From NCBI GenBank assembly GCA_005882155.1, contig VBCQ01000045.1:1-34323 (forward strand): a DNA stretch of 34,323 nt, in the 5' to 3' direction. Positions 1 through 9,518 of this stretch are shown piece after piece. Every line of letters starts with the position of its first letter. Within the stretch, counting starts at the first letter, position 1. The DNA comes from Betaproteobacteria bacterium. Lineage in GTDB: Bacteria; Pseudomonadota; Gammaproteobacteria; Burkholderiales; Burkholderiaceae_C. Both the position numbers and the translations under genes were made by a program. A model generated the notes under the pieces. That model saw only the letters and a list, made by a program, of their open reading frames with translations, ran no database searches and was not told where the DNA came from.

Positions 1-1361
1 AGCGGCCGCAGCTGCTCCCAGGCGCGCGCGACCTGCAACACGCCGATGTCGTCGTGGCGATGGCCGATGATCTGCAAGCCGATCGGCAGGCCGCTCGCGG
101 TGAAGCCGCAGTTGATGCTCGCGGCGGGCTGCTCGCTCATGTTGTACGGCAACGTGAAGGCGATGTGCTCGAACGGGCGAGCCGGGTCGTTGGTGGGGCA
201 CGCCAGCTCGGCGGAGAAGGCGGCGATCGGTGCGGTCGGCGTGAACACGATGTCGAACGGCGCACAGGCCGCGACGGCAGCGTCGCGCATCGCGGCCATC
301 TGGCTGTAGCCGCGGAACACCGCTTCGCCGCTCAGGCCGGCGCCGCCGCGCGCCCATTCGACGATGAACGGCAGCACCTTGGCGCGCCGCTCTTCGCTCA
401 ATGCCGCGATGTCGATCCAGGCGCGGGTGCGCCAGAAGCGGTCCATGCCCTCGGCCATCGCGCGGGTCATGAACGGCGCGAGCGGCTCGACGATCGCACC
501 GGCGCCCTCGAAGGCACGCGCCGCCGCGACAACCGCGTCGCGCGTTTCGGGGTCGACCGGCAGTCCCCAGCCGGCGTCGAGCAGCAGGCCGATCTTCAAG
601 CCGGCGAGGCGCCGATCGAGGTGCTCCCAGGCGATTTGCTGGTACGGCAGGCTCATCGCGTCGCGCGCATCGGGCAGGCTCAGCACGCCCATCATCAGCG
701 CGGCGTCGGCGACCGTTCGCGTCATCGGTCCTGCCACGCGCCCGGCGTACGGCGGATCGATCGGGATTCGCCCCAGGCTCGGCTTCAGCGTGAAGACGCC
801 GCACCAGCCGGCCGGCAATCGCAGCGAGCCGCCGATATCGGTGCCGACGTGCAGCGGCCCGTAGCCGGCGGCCGCCGCCGCACCTCCGCCCGCGCTGCTG
901 CCGCCGGGGTTCTTCGCGAGATCCCAGGGGTTGCGCGTCAGCGGATGAAAGCTCGACAGCCCCGACGACAACATGCCGTAGTCGGGCATCGTCGTCTTGC
1001 CGAGGATCACCGCGCCGGCTTCGCGCAAGCGCGCTGCGGGCGGCGCATCGCGCGTTGCCGGCGTCAGCACGGTGGCGGCGGTGCCGAGTGGAATCGGCAC
1101 GCCTCGCGTCGCGATGTTTTCCTTGATCGTCACCGGGACGCCGTCGAGCGGACCCTGCGGAGCGCCTTTCATCCAGCGCGCTTGCGACGCCTCGGCCTGC
1201 GTCAGCGCCGCATCGGCATCGAGCGCGTAGGTTGCATGCAGATGCGGCTCCCAGGCGTCGATGTGCTTCAGCACGGAGCGTGTCACCTCGAGCGGCGACA
1301 GCGCCTTGCTGGCGTAGGCGGTCAGCAGCTCGGTCGCGCTGAAGTCATGCAGTGCGGTCAT
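1..1361 (-). CDS. Amidase (amidase signature family), 3' end outside window
   Basis: Amidase-signature hydrolase that would cleave a carboxamide to acid plus ammonia; the substrate cannot be read from sequence. From the ATG at 1361 about 453 codons are open to the window edge, close to the usual 450-500 residues, so only the last few residues are missing. The catalytic set is visible: Lys near residue 80 (VTIKENIA), the cis-Ser in GGSSAGGG near 155, and the nucleophilic Ser in GTDIGGSLR near 179. No signal peptide is apparent, so it is probably cytoplasmic. The start lies 3 bases after the stop of the upstream binding-protein gene, so it is the last gene of the ABC transporter operon and probably acts on what that transporter imports (inference). 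GatA (Glu-tRNA amidotransferase) is less likely because no gatB or gatC is adjacent. Confidence 0.9.
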   Translation of the reverse strand, partial: MTALHDFSATELLTAYASKALSPLEVTRSVLKHIDAWEPHLHATYALDADAALTQAEASQARWMKGAPQGPLDGVPVTIKENIATRGVPIPLGTAATVLTPATRDAPPAARLREAGAVILGKTTMPDYGMLSSGLSSFHPLTRNPWDLAKNPGGSSAGGGAAAAAGYGPLHVGTDIGGSLRLPAGWCGVFTLKPSLGRIPIDPPYAGRVAGPMTRTVADAALMMGVLSLPDARDAMSLPYQQIAWEHLDRRLAGLKIGLLLDAGWGLPVDPETRDAVVAAARAFEGAGAIVEPLAPFMTRAMAEGMDRFWRTRAWIDIAALSEERRAKVLPFIVEWARGGAGLSGEAVFRGYSQMAAMRDAAVAACAPFDIVFTPTAPIAAFSAELACPTNDPARPFEHIAFTLPYNMSEQPAASINCGFTASGLPIGLQIIGHRHDDIGVLQVARAWEQLRP

Positions 1362-1364
1362 CGC

Positions 1365-2858
1365 CTACTGCCACGACACCGCACTCATGTCGTTCGCAAA
1401 CACCGGCGAGCTGCTCCACAGCCCTTTGAGCTTCTTGTTCGCGACCGCGAACTGCGGCAACTGGAACATGTACGCGTTGACGCAGTCGTCGGCGAGCTTG
1501 CGCTGGATATCGCCGAGCAGCTTCAGGCGCGCCTTGGGGTCGGTGCTGCTGTTGTATTTCGCGAGCAGCTCGCGATAGGCCTTGCTGTCGTAGCCGTAGT
1601 AGTAGTTCGGGTCGCCGTAGCGGTCGAAGTCCAGCGGCTCGACGTGGCTGATGATCGTCAGGTCGAAGTTGCCCTTGAAGGGGCCCGACAGCCACTGCGC
1701 GAACTCGACGTTTTCGATCTTCGCGACGATGCCGACCTTGGCGAGCTGCGCGGCGACGATCTCGCCGCCCTTGCGTGCATAGACCGGCGGCGGCAGCGTC
1801 AGCGTGACGTTCAGCGGCGTCGCCACGCCGGCCTCTTTCAGCAGCGCCTTCGCCTTCTCCGGGTTGTACGGGTTCACGCCGGTCAGGTCGATGTAGCCGG
1901 CGTCGGTCGGCACCATGTGGCTGCCGATCGGTGCGCCGTAGCCTTCCATCGCGCCATCGACGACCGCCTTGCGGTCGATCGCCGCGGCGATCGCGCGGCG
2001 CACGCGAACGTCGTCGAAGGGCTTGCGCTTGTTGTTGATCGTGACGATGGTCTTGCCCTCGGTGCCGCCCTGGACCACCGAGAAGCGCGGGTCGCTCTGG
2101 AACTGCTTCAGGCTCTGGAAGGCCTGGAAGCGCGGCATGCCGTCGATGTCGCCGGCGAGCAGCGCAGCGACTTGCGCGGCCGGGTCGTTGATGAAGCGGA
2201 AGGTCACTTTCTTCAGCTTGACCGCGGCCGCGTTGCGATAAGCGTCTGACTTCACGAGCGTGATCGACGTGCCCTTGGCCCACGACTCGAACTTGAACGG
2301 GCCGGTGCCGATCGGCTTCGTGCTCGTCGTCGGCGCGCTCTTCGGGTCGAGAATCACCGCGGTGTTTTCGCCCATGCGGAACAGGAAGTTGCCGTCGGCG
2401 TTGTTGAGCACGAGGATCACCGTGTGGGGGTCGGGCGTCTCGATGCGGCTGATGTTGTCGAACACGGCCTTCTTCGCCTTGTTGGTCGAGCCCTCGGCCT
2501 TGGCGCGCTCGAAACTGAACTTCACGTCGCTCGCGTCGAACGCTTCGCCGTCGTGGTACTTCACGCCTTTGCGCAGCTTGAAGGTGTAGACCTTGCCGTC
2601 GGGGTCGATCGTCCAGCTCTCGGCCAACAGCGGCGTGATCGTTCCGTCCATGTTGATCTTGGTGAGGCCCTCGAGCACGTTGTAGTGGACGATCTCGCCG
2701 ATCGCCGCCGCCGATGCGGTGGTCGGGTCGAGTCCTGGCGACGGCTCGAGCACCATCGCGAGGACGACGCTGTCCTTGCGCGTTTGCGCCGAGGCCGGCG
2801 CCGCGATCGTCAGCAGGGTCATCACACAGGCCGCCAGCAATCGGTGATGCAGCTTCAT
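1365..2858 (-). CDS. ABC transporter substrate-binding protein, peptide/nickel class (DppA/OppA family)
   Basis: Periplasmic binding protein of 497 residues, SBP_bac_5 type. It begins with a classical Sec signal peptide (MKLHHRLLAACVMTLL..., likely cut after ASAQ near residue 25). The body has hallmarks of the family: the LAESWTIDPDGKVYTFKLRK region, KYHDGEAFDASDVKFSFER near residues 100-115, and PIGTGPFKFESW near 185. A clean Shine-Dalgarno (AAGGAG, 8 bases before the ATG) sets the start. It lies 30 bases after the DppF-type ATPase gene and just before the amidase gene, so binding protein, ATPases and permeases form one minus-strand operon. The family binds di/oligopeptides, opines, glutathione or nickel, and ligand specificity cannot be assigned here. 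The neighbouring amidase and dehydrogenases hint at a nitrogen-containing organic substrate (inference). Confidence 0.92.
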   Translation of the reverse strand: MKLHHRLLAACVMTLLTIAAPASAQTRKDSVVLAMVLEPSPGLDPTTASAAAIGEIVHYNVLEGLTKINMDGTITPLLAESWTIDPDGKVYTFKLRKGVKYHDGEAFDASDVKFSFERAKAEGSTNKAKKAVFDNISRIETPDPHTVILVLNNADGNFLFRMGENTAVILDPKSAPTTSTKPIGTGPFKFESWAKGTSITLVKSDAYRNAAAVKLKKVTFRFINDPAAQVAALLAGDIDGMPRFQAFQSLKQFQSDPRFSVVQGGTEGKTIVTINNKRKPFDDVRVRRAIAAAIDRKAVVDGAMEGYGAPIGSHMVPTDAGYIDLTGVNPYNPEKAKALLKEAGVATPLNVTLTLPPPVYARKGGEIVAAQLAKVGIVAKIENVEFAQWLSGPFKGNFDLTIISHVEPLDFDRYGDPNYYYGYDSKAYRELLAKYNSSTDPKARLKLLGDIQRKLADDCVNAYMFQLPQFAVANKKLKGLWSSSPVFANDMSAVSWQ

Positions 2859-2888
2859 CGTCGGTTCTCCTTTTCGCGAAAGGGCACT

Positions 2889-3552
2889 CTACTTGAGTTG
2901 CGGCACGGCGGCGAGCAGGCGGCGCGTGTACGGATGCTCCGCCTGCTGGAACAGGCGCTCGGGCGTGCCGCGCTCGACGATCAGCCCGTCGTGCATCACG
3001 GCGACCTCGTCGCATAGATGGTCGACCACCGCGAGGTCGTGGCTGATGAACAGATACGCGATTCCGAACTCGGCGCGCAGGTCTTGCAGCAGATTCAGCA
3101 CCTGCGCCTGCACCGAGACGTCGAGCGCACTGACCGGCTCATCGGCGACGATCAGCTTCGGCCGCGTGATCAGCGCGCGGGCGATCGCGATGCGCTGGCG
3201 CTTCAGCGACGATGCGGCCGACGCGCTGGCGCGGATCGAGCGAGCCGTACGGGTCCTGGAACACCATTTGGAAGTCGCGTCGCGCGGCGCGCAACGCGTC
3301 GCTCGGCAAGGCATGCAGGTCGCGGCCGAGCAGGGTCACTGCGCCCGAGGTCGGAGGCTCGAGCGCCATCACGAGACGCGCCAGTGTCGACTTGCCGGAG
3401 CCTGATTCGCCGACGATGCCGAGGCTCTTGCCGGCTTGAAGCTCGAAGCTGACGCCGCGCAAGGCGTGGACGATGGGCCCGGGTTGCAGCACGCTCTCGC
3501 GTGGGAGGCGGTAGTGCTTGGTGAGGTCGCGGACGAGGAGCAGCGGGTTCAT
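2889..3552 (-). pseudogene. DppF/OppF-type ABC ATPase, frameshifted, lacking the ABC signature region
   Basis: Second ATPase of the peptide-class importer. The ATG at 3552 overlaps the preceding ATPase stop (ATGA). The first frame runs through Walker A (GESGSGKST, near residue 50) and the Q-loop (FQDPYGSLDPRQRVGRIVAE) to about 3203. Homology then jumps to another frame starting at RQRIAIARALITRPKL and continuing through Walker B (LIVADEPVSALD), the H-loop (LFISHDL) and the family tail HPYTRRLLAAVPQLK, with a stop at 2889. The segment normally between them, about 40 residues that include the LSGGQ signature, is absent and the frame changes. As written the gene cannot make a working ATPase. Flanking genes are intact, so a sequence or assembly error is at least as likely as true loss. 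Without it the DppD-type ATPase would have no partner. Confidence 0.85.
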
Positions 3553-4622
3553 GCGTTGCCCTCACCCCCGCCCTCTCCCAGGGGGACAGGGAGCCGGACA
3601 AACTCCCTCTCCCTCTGGGAGAGGGTTGGGGTGAGGGCCAGCGGCGTGGCCAACACTTCACCCACCCGAATGCAGCGCGCCGCATGACCCTCATCAACAT
3701 CGATCATCGGTGGCAACTCCGCCCGACATGCATCGATCACCCAATCGCAGCGATCCGCGAACGGACACCCCTGCGGCATGTCGACCAACTCAGGCACGCG
3801 ACCCCGAATCGTCACGAGCTTCTGACCGCGGGCCGCACCGAGCCGCGGCCGCGCGCCGAACAGCCCGCGCGTGTACGGATGCGCGAGGCGCGCGAACACG
3901 TTCGCCGTCGGCCCGCTTTCGGCGACGGTGCCGCCGTACATCACCATCACCCGCGCGACGTTGTTCGCCATCACGCCGAGGTCGTGGCTGATCAGCAGCA
4001 GCGCCATGCCGCTCGCGGCAACGAGCTCGGCGATCAGGTCGAGGATCTCGCGCTGGATCGTCACGTCGAGCGCGGTGGTCGGTTCGTCGGCGATCAGCAG
4101 GTCGGGCCCGCAAGCGAGCGCCGCAGCGATCATCACCCGCTGGCGCTGCCCGCCCGAGAGCTGATGCGGATAGGCGTCGAGGCGTCGCGCCGCTTGCGGC
4201 AGGTGCACCTGGTCGAGCAGGCGCAGTGCCTCGGCGCGCGCTTCATGCCCACCCATGCCGCGATGCTGGCGCAGCGGCTCGGCGACCTGGTCGCCGATCG
4301 TGTGCAGCGGGTTCAGCGCGGTCATCGGCTCCTGAAAAATCATCCCGATGCGGTCGCCGCGCAGCGCACACATCGCGGCGTCGGACAGGCCGCAGAGTTC
4401 CCGGCCCTCGAAGCGGATGCTGCCGCTCGTTCGCGCGCCGTGCGGCAGCAAGCCCATCAGCGCGAGCGCGGTCATCGACTTGCCGCAGCCGCTCTCGCCG
4501 ATCAGCCCGACGGTCTCGCCGCGCTGCATCGTGAACGCGATGCCGCGCAAGGCGTCGGCGGGGCCGCGCGCGGTGTTCAATCGAACGCGCAAGTCCTTCA
4601 CTTCGAGCAGCGGCTCGCTCAT
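3549..4622 (-). CDS. DppD/OppD-type ABC transporter ATP-binding protein
   Basis: First ATPase of the importer, 357 residues. The ATG at 4622 overlaps the permease stop as ATGA; a much longer open frame continues upstream but is not homologous, and MSEPLLEVKDLRV is the normal family start. Visible motifs are Walker A GESGCGKSM near residue 45, Q-loop FQEPMTALNP, signature LSGGQRQRV, Walker B LLIADEPTTALD, H-loop LLISHDL, then the oligopeptide-transporter C-terminal domain with HPYTRGL and the cysteine-bearing GCPFADRCDWVIDAC. This tail often binds a cluster or metal in OppD/DppD relatives. The last ~30 residues (from about PLALTPTLSQRERE) are not family sequence; they are the translation of a repetitive palindrome at 3559-3637 that runs into the reading frame. 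The stop overlaps the next ATPase start. Confidence 0.92.
   Translation of the reverse strand: MSEPLLEVKDLRVRLNTARGPADALRGIAFTMQRGETVGLIGESGCGKSMTALALMGLLPHGARTSGSIRFEGRELCGLSDAAMCALRGDRIGMIFQEPMTALNPLHTIGDQVAEPLRQHRGMGGHEARAEALRLLDQVHLPQAARRLDAYPHQLSGGQRQRVMIAAALACGPDLLIADEPTTALDVTIQREILDLIAELVAASGMALLLISHDLGVMANNVARVMVMYGGTVAESGPTANVFARLAHPYTRGLFGARPRLGAARGQKLVTIRGRVPELVDMPQGCPFADRCDWVIDACRAELPPMIDVDEGHAARCIRVGEVLATPLALTPTLSQREREFVRLPVPLGEGGGEGNA
3559..3637. repeat. Repetitive extragenic palindrome (CCCTCACCCC / GGGGTGAGGG type)
   Basis: An imperfect palindrome of about 79 bases. Left-arm blocks CCCTCACCCC and CCCTCTCCC are mirrored on the right by GGGAGAGGG and GGGGTGAGGG. It can fold into one long hairpin. 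Elements of this type are widespread between genes in Proteobacteria (family knowledge). Here it sits inside the 3' end of the DppD-type gene and encodes that protein's last residues, immediately before the DppF-type start. Confidence 0.8.
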
Positions 4623-5452
4623 CGCGCCCTCGCGAGACGCGGGTCGAGCAAGTCGCGCAACCCATCGCCCATCAGGTTCAGCCCGAGCACGCTGGACGCG
4701 ATCGCGAGGCCGGGCCAGATTGCGAGCTGTGGCGCCTGGAACAGCATCGTCTGCGCTTCGTTGAGCATGCGGCCCCACGATGGTTGCGGCGGCTGCGTGC
4801 CGAGGCCGAGATAGCTCAGCGCGGCCTCGGCGAGGATCGCGGTCGCGAACTGGATGGTGGCCTGCACGATCAATCCGCTCGCGATGTTCGGCAGCACATG
4901 GACGAAGGTGATCTGCCACGCGCCCTTGCCGCAAGCGCGCGCGGCGAGCACGTAGTCGCGCGCCCACACGCCATGCGCGGCGGCGCGGCTGATGCGCGCG
5001 AACACGGGAATGTTGAAGATGCCGATCGCGACGATCGAGGTCGCGAGCCCCGGCCCGTAAATGGCGGTCAGCATGATCGCCGACAGCAGCGCCGGAAACG
5101 CGAAGGTGAAGTCCGCCATGCGCATCACGAGTTCTTCGACCCAGCCGCGCCGCGCTGCGGCGAGCAAGCCGAGCGAGACGCCGAAGCCCATGCCGATGCC
5201 CACCGCGATCAGGCCGACGGCGATCGAGTTCTGCGAGCCGACGATCAGCAGCGAGACGATGTCGCGCCCCAGGCTGTCGGTGCCGAGCCAGTGCTGCAGC
5301 GATGGTGCCTGCAGCTTGGCCGGCACGTCGATCTCGAACGCCGAATGCGGCGTCCAGACGAACGACAGCAAGGCGGTGCCGAGCAGCAGCACAACGAGCA
5401 CGCCGCCGACGACGAAGCTCGCATGGCGCACCGCGCGGTCGGCAAAGCTCAT
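4619..5452 (-). CDS. DppC/OppC-type ABC transporter permease
   Basis: Inner-membrane permease of the peptide-class importer, 277 residues. The start is the ATG at 5452, which overlaps the stop of the first permease gene (ATGA); the open frame extends upstream without homology. One N-terminal membrane helix (residues ~12-32) is followed by the family N-terminal segment ending in LQHWLGTDSLGRDIVSLLIVGSQNS. The transmembrane core then carries the EAA loop (AARACGKGAWQITFVHVLPNIASGL, near residue 190) that contacts the ATPases. The C-terminus GLNLMGDGLRDLLDPRLARAR is canonical for DppC/OppC. It pairs with the DppB-type protein to form the translocation path. Confidence 0.93.
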   Translation of the reverse strand: MSFADRAVRHASFVVGGVLVVLLLGTALLSFVWTPHSAFEIDVPAKLQAPSLQHWLGTDSLGRDIVSLLIVGSQNSIAVGLIAVGIGMGFGVSLGLLAAARRGWVEELVMRMADFTFAFPALLSAIMLTAIYGPGLATSIVAIGIFNIPVFARISRAAAHGVWARDYVLAARACGKGAWQITFVHVLPNIASGLIVQATIQFATAILAEAALSYLGLGTQPPQPSWGRMLNEAQTMLFQAPQLAIWPGLAIASSVLGLNLMGDGLRDLLDPRLARAR

Positions 5453-6399
5453 CGGTGCCTCGCGCGCAGCCGCGGGTCGATCACCGCATACAGCACGTCG
5501 ACGATGAAGTTGATGACGATCACCGCCGCGGCGAGCAGCATCACGACATTGCGCACAACGATGATGTCGCGGTTGGCGATCGCCTGGAACACGAGCCGCC
5601 CGACACCGGGCAGGCTGAACACGTTCTCGACGACGACGGTGCCGGTCAGCAGGTTGGCGAACTGCAGCCCCATGATCGTCAGCACGGGCACGAAGGCGTT
5701 GCGCAGCACATGGCGCCACAGCACCTCGCGCTCGCTCAGGCCCTTGGCGCGCGCGGTGCGGACGAAGTCTTCGCGCAGCACGTCGAGCACGGCCGAGCGC
5801 GTGATGCGCGCGAGGATCGCGGCCTGCACCGCGGCGAGCGCGACGGCCGGCAGCAGCAACGCCTTGAACGCGTCCCATGCGCTGTCATCCCAGCCGGGAA
5901 AGCCGCCAGCCGAGAACCACTGCAGTTTGACCGAGAACACGAGGATCAACAGGATCGCGAACCAGAAGTTCGGCAGCGCGATGCCGAGCTGGCTCAGCGT
6001 CATCACGCCGATGTCGCCGACCTGGTTGTGGCGCGACGCGGCATAGATGCCGAGCGCCAACGCGAGCACGGTGGTCAGCGTCATCGCCATCAGCGCGAGC
6101 GGGACGGTGACGGCGAGGCGTTCCTTGATCAGCTCGGCGACCGGCGTGTCGTACGAGACGCTTGTGCCCATGTCGCCGACCGCGAGGCCGTGCATCCATG
6201 CGGCGTAGCGCTCGAGCGGCGGCCGATCGAGGCCGAGCTTCAAGCTCAAGGCTTTCAGCGATTCGGGCGTTGCGTCGGCGCCGAGGATCATCTCGGCGGC
6301 GTTGCCGGGCAGCACGTCGAGCACCGCGAAAATCACCGCCGATGCGGCGAGCAGCGTGGCGACGAATCCGGCGAAGCGTTTGAGGATGAAGAGGCTGAT
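5449..6399 (-). CDS. DppB/OppB-type ABC transporter permease, probable ATC start
   Basis: First permease of the importer and first gene of the minus-strand operon. Family proteins begin with a short positively charged stretch and a membrane helix. Here that segment (ISLFILKRFAGFVATLL...) is encoded upstream of the first canonical start (GTG at 6336) and is open only from a stop just before 6408. The codon in the expected start position, at 6399, is ATC. Translation from ATC gives about 316 residues, the usual length; from GTG 6336 it gives 295 residues with half of helix 1 missing. Later landmarks are PGVGRLVFQAI near the end, the EAA loop (RTARAKGLSEREVLWRHVLRNAF) and the C-terminus YAVIDPRLRARHR. 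Either ATC is a rare real start or a base error has changed ATG. The stop overlaps the DppC-type start. Confidence 0.85.
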   Translation of the reverse strand: MSLFILKRFAGFVATLLAASAVIFAVLDVLPGNAAEMILGADATPESLKALSLKLGLDRPPLERYAAWMHGLAVGDMGTSVSYDTPVAELIKERLAVTVPLALMAMTLTTVLALALGIYAASRHNQVGDIGVMTLSQLGIALPNFWFAILLILVFSVKLQWFSAGGFPGWDDSAWDAFKALLLPAVALAAVQAAILARITRSAVLDVLREDFVRTARAKGLSEREVLWRHVLRNAFVPVLTIMGLQFANLLTGTVVVENVFSLPGVGRLVFQAIANRDIIVVRNVVMLLAAAVIVINFIVDVLYAVIDPRLRARHR

Positions 6400-6472
6400 G
6401 GCGGTATCCCGCTGCTGCGTGCCGTCCTATCATGGCGCAAATCGCGCAGTGTTCGCAGTCCAGGAGACACCG

Positions 6473-7930
<1,458 letters not shown>

Positions 7931-7935
7931 ATTTG

Positions 7936-8005
7936 CCGTTCGCCCTGAGCCTGTCGAAGGGTTGTTGGCGGGCGCGCAGGGCTTCGACAAGCTCAGCCCG
8001 AACGG
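7936..8005. repeat. Inverted repeat of the TTCGCCCTGAGC...GCTCAGCCCGAA type
   Basis: The left arm CCGTTCGCCCTGAGCCTGTC is mirrored by GACAAGCTCAGCCCGAACGG on the right, giving a hairpin of about 70 bases that fills most of the 87-base gap between the aldehyde dehydrogenase and the short-chain dehydrogenase. Repeats with this core are common between genes in many Proteobacteria (family knowledge). There is no trailing T-run, so it is not a typical intrinsic terminator. It may stabilise or separate parts of the dicistronic mRNA. Confidence 0.75.
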
Positions 8006-8017
8006 GAAGGAGCACTG

Positions 8018-8758
8018 ATGAGACTCGACGGCAAATCGGCCATCGTCACCGGCGGCGGTTCCGGCTTCGGCGAAGGCATCGTCAAGAAGTTCATTGCCGA
8101 AGGCGCGAGAGTGTTGATCGCCGATCGCGACGAGACGAATGCGAAGCGCGTGGCGCAGACGACCGGCGCGAGTTGGTTGCGCGTCGACGTGACGCGCTCA
8201 GCCGACGTCAAGGCGATGCTCGACGCGGCACAAACCGAATTCGGCGATCTGAACATCCTCGTCAACAACGCCGGCGTCGGCCATCTGCCGCAGCCGCTCG
8301 AAGGGCTGACCGAGGACGAATTCGACCGCATCGTCGCGGTCAACATCAAGGCGATCTATCTGGCGGCGAAGGAAGTGGTGCCGCGCTTCAAGGCGACGAA
8401 GCAAGGCGTGATCCTCAACATCGCGAGCACGGCGGGAGTGAGCCCGCGCCCGCGCCTCGCCTGGTACAACGCGAGCAAGGGCTGGGTCATCACCGCGACG
8501 CGCGCGATGGCCGTCGAGCTCGCACCGTTCGGCATCCGCGTCAACGCGCTGAACCCGGTGGCCGGCGAAACGCCGATGCTGAAGACCTTCATGGGCGAAG
8601 ACACGCCGGAGATGCGCGCGAAGTTTCTCTCGACGATTCCGCTCGGGCGCTTCTCGACGCCAGAAGACCTCGGCAACGCAGCGTGTTTTCTGTGCAGCGA
8701 CGAAGCGTCGATGATCACCGGCGTCGCGATGGAGGTCGACGGCGGGCGGTGTATTTGA
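8018..8758 (+). CDS. Short-chain dehydrogenase/reductase (classical SDR)
   Basis: NAD(P)(H)-dependent oxidoreductase of 246 residues with a Rossmann fold. The glycine motif TGGGSGFG lies at residues 11-18. An acidic residue after the second strand (ADRD, Asp36) favours NAD(H) over NADP(H). NNAG is at 83-86, the catalytic Ser near 137 and YNASK at 150-154. The C-terminal motif ITGVAMEVDGG marks a FabG-like member. AAGGAG 5 bases before the ATG is a strong ribosome site. It probably shares a transcript with the upstream aldehyde dehydrogenase, although a repeat hairpin lies between them. The substrate is unknown; an alcohol or hydroxy acid related to the aldehyde pathway is plausible (inference). 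Its stop abuts the convergent bufC stop with no gap. Confidence 0.92.
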   Translation: MRLDGKSAIVTGGGSGFGEGIVKKFIAEGARVLIADRDETNAKRVAQTTGASWLRVDVTRSADVKAMLDAAQTEFGDLNILVNNAGVGHLPQPLEGLTEDEFDRIVAVNIKAIYLAAKEVVPRFKATKQGVILNIASTAGVSPRPRLAWYNASKGWVITATRAMAVELAPFGIRVNALNPVAGETPMLKTFMGEDTPEMRAKFLSTIPLGRFSTPEDLGNAACFLCSDEASMITGVAMEVDGGRCI

Positions 8759-9518
8759 TCAGGCCGCTCTGAGCAACCCGTCGGCGAGCCAGCCGTGCAG
8801 TGCGCCGACCGCGATCGCGGCGGCTCGATCTTCACCGACTTGCAACGTGGCGAGCGCGCAAAGCTGTTCGAATGTGGCGCCCCGCAACATGGCGCGCAGC
8901 AAGGCAGCGGCGTTGTCGTCGAGCGCGCGCCAGCGCGTGTCGAGCCCGACGCGCCAGACCAGCAATGCATGCTGGTGTGCCGCGGGTTCGGGCAATTCGG
9001 GCTCGTCGCCCGATTCGGGATCGAATGATTTCAGCGCGCGCCACACCGGCTCGATCGCCCAGTGCAGCGTCAGCAGCTGCACGCTTGGGTGCGGCTTAAA
9101 CACCAGCGCCGGCCATTGATCGGGTGCGATCGTCGCGAGGGTCGCGGCGGCGAGCGGCGTCGCATCGGCGGCACTCCATCCGCGCGAGGTCGGTAAACGC
9201 GGGATGCGCGACGAGTTCGTCGTGCGCGGCCATGAACTCGCACAGGCGATCGCCAAACCAGCGGATCGACGGCTGCTGCGACGGGTGCGCCGCGATATAG
9301 GCGCAAGCAAGCGCATCGAACGCGGCGTCGCCCATCGCCGACGGCAGCACGCCGAAGTTGTCGCGCAGCGCACCGATCAGCCGCTCGGCGTAGGCGTGCT
9401 GGTAAATGCGCAGCAGCGGCTGGCGTTCGGCTGCCAACCGGAGCAGCGTCGGGTCGGGCGGAAGACCTTCGACGATCGCCTGCTTCAGCTGTTGTTGTTG
9501 CGTCGCCAGCGTGCTCAT
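8759..9518 (-). pseudogene. bufC: BufC/HvfC-like DUF2063 partner protein, frameshifted
   Basis: DUF2063-family partner of DUF692 oxidases, thought to present the precursor to the enzyme. The start at 9518 overlaps the bufB stop (ATGA). The first frame carries the N-terminal helical domain (QQQLKQAIV..., LRIYQHAYAERLIGALRDNFGVLPSAMGDAAFDALACAYIAAHPS..., FTDLARME) to about 9174. Homology resumes in another frame at AADATPLAAATLATIAPDQWPAL and runs through HPSVQLL, WRVGLDTRWRALDDNAAALLRAMLRGATFEQLC to the end. Relatives have a few more residues between LARLEW and the AADA-like segment, so about 20 bases appear missing, breaking the frame. It is the third and last gene of the operon. A real null would be expected to impair precursor modification, and a sequencing or assembly error is equally possible. 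Confidence 0.85.

Noticed and set aside
54..2249. A 731-codon open frame on the plus strand across the amidase and binding-protein genes
   Set aside because: Composition is dominated by Arg, Ala, His and Asp with no recognisable domain, and it lies antisense to two clear genes. Long shadow frames are expected at this GC content. The same applies to 4784-6046, 10514-12076, 17823-18977 and 24024-25238 (plus) and 15423-17327, 19385-21016 and 29225-30808 (minus).
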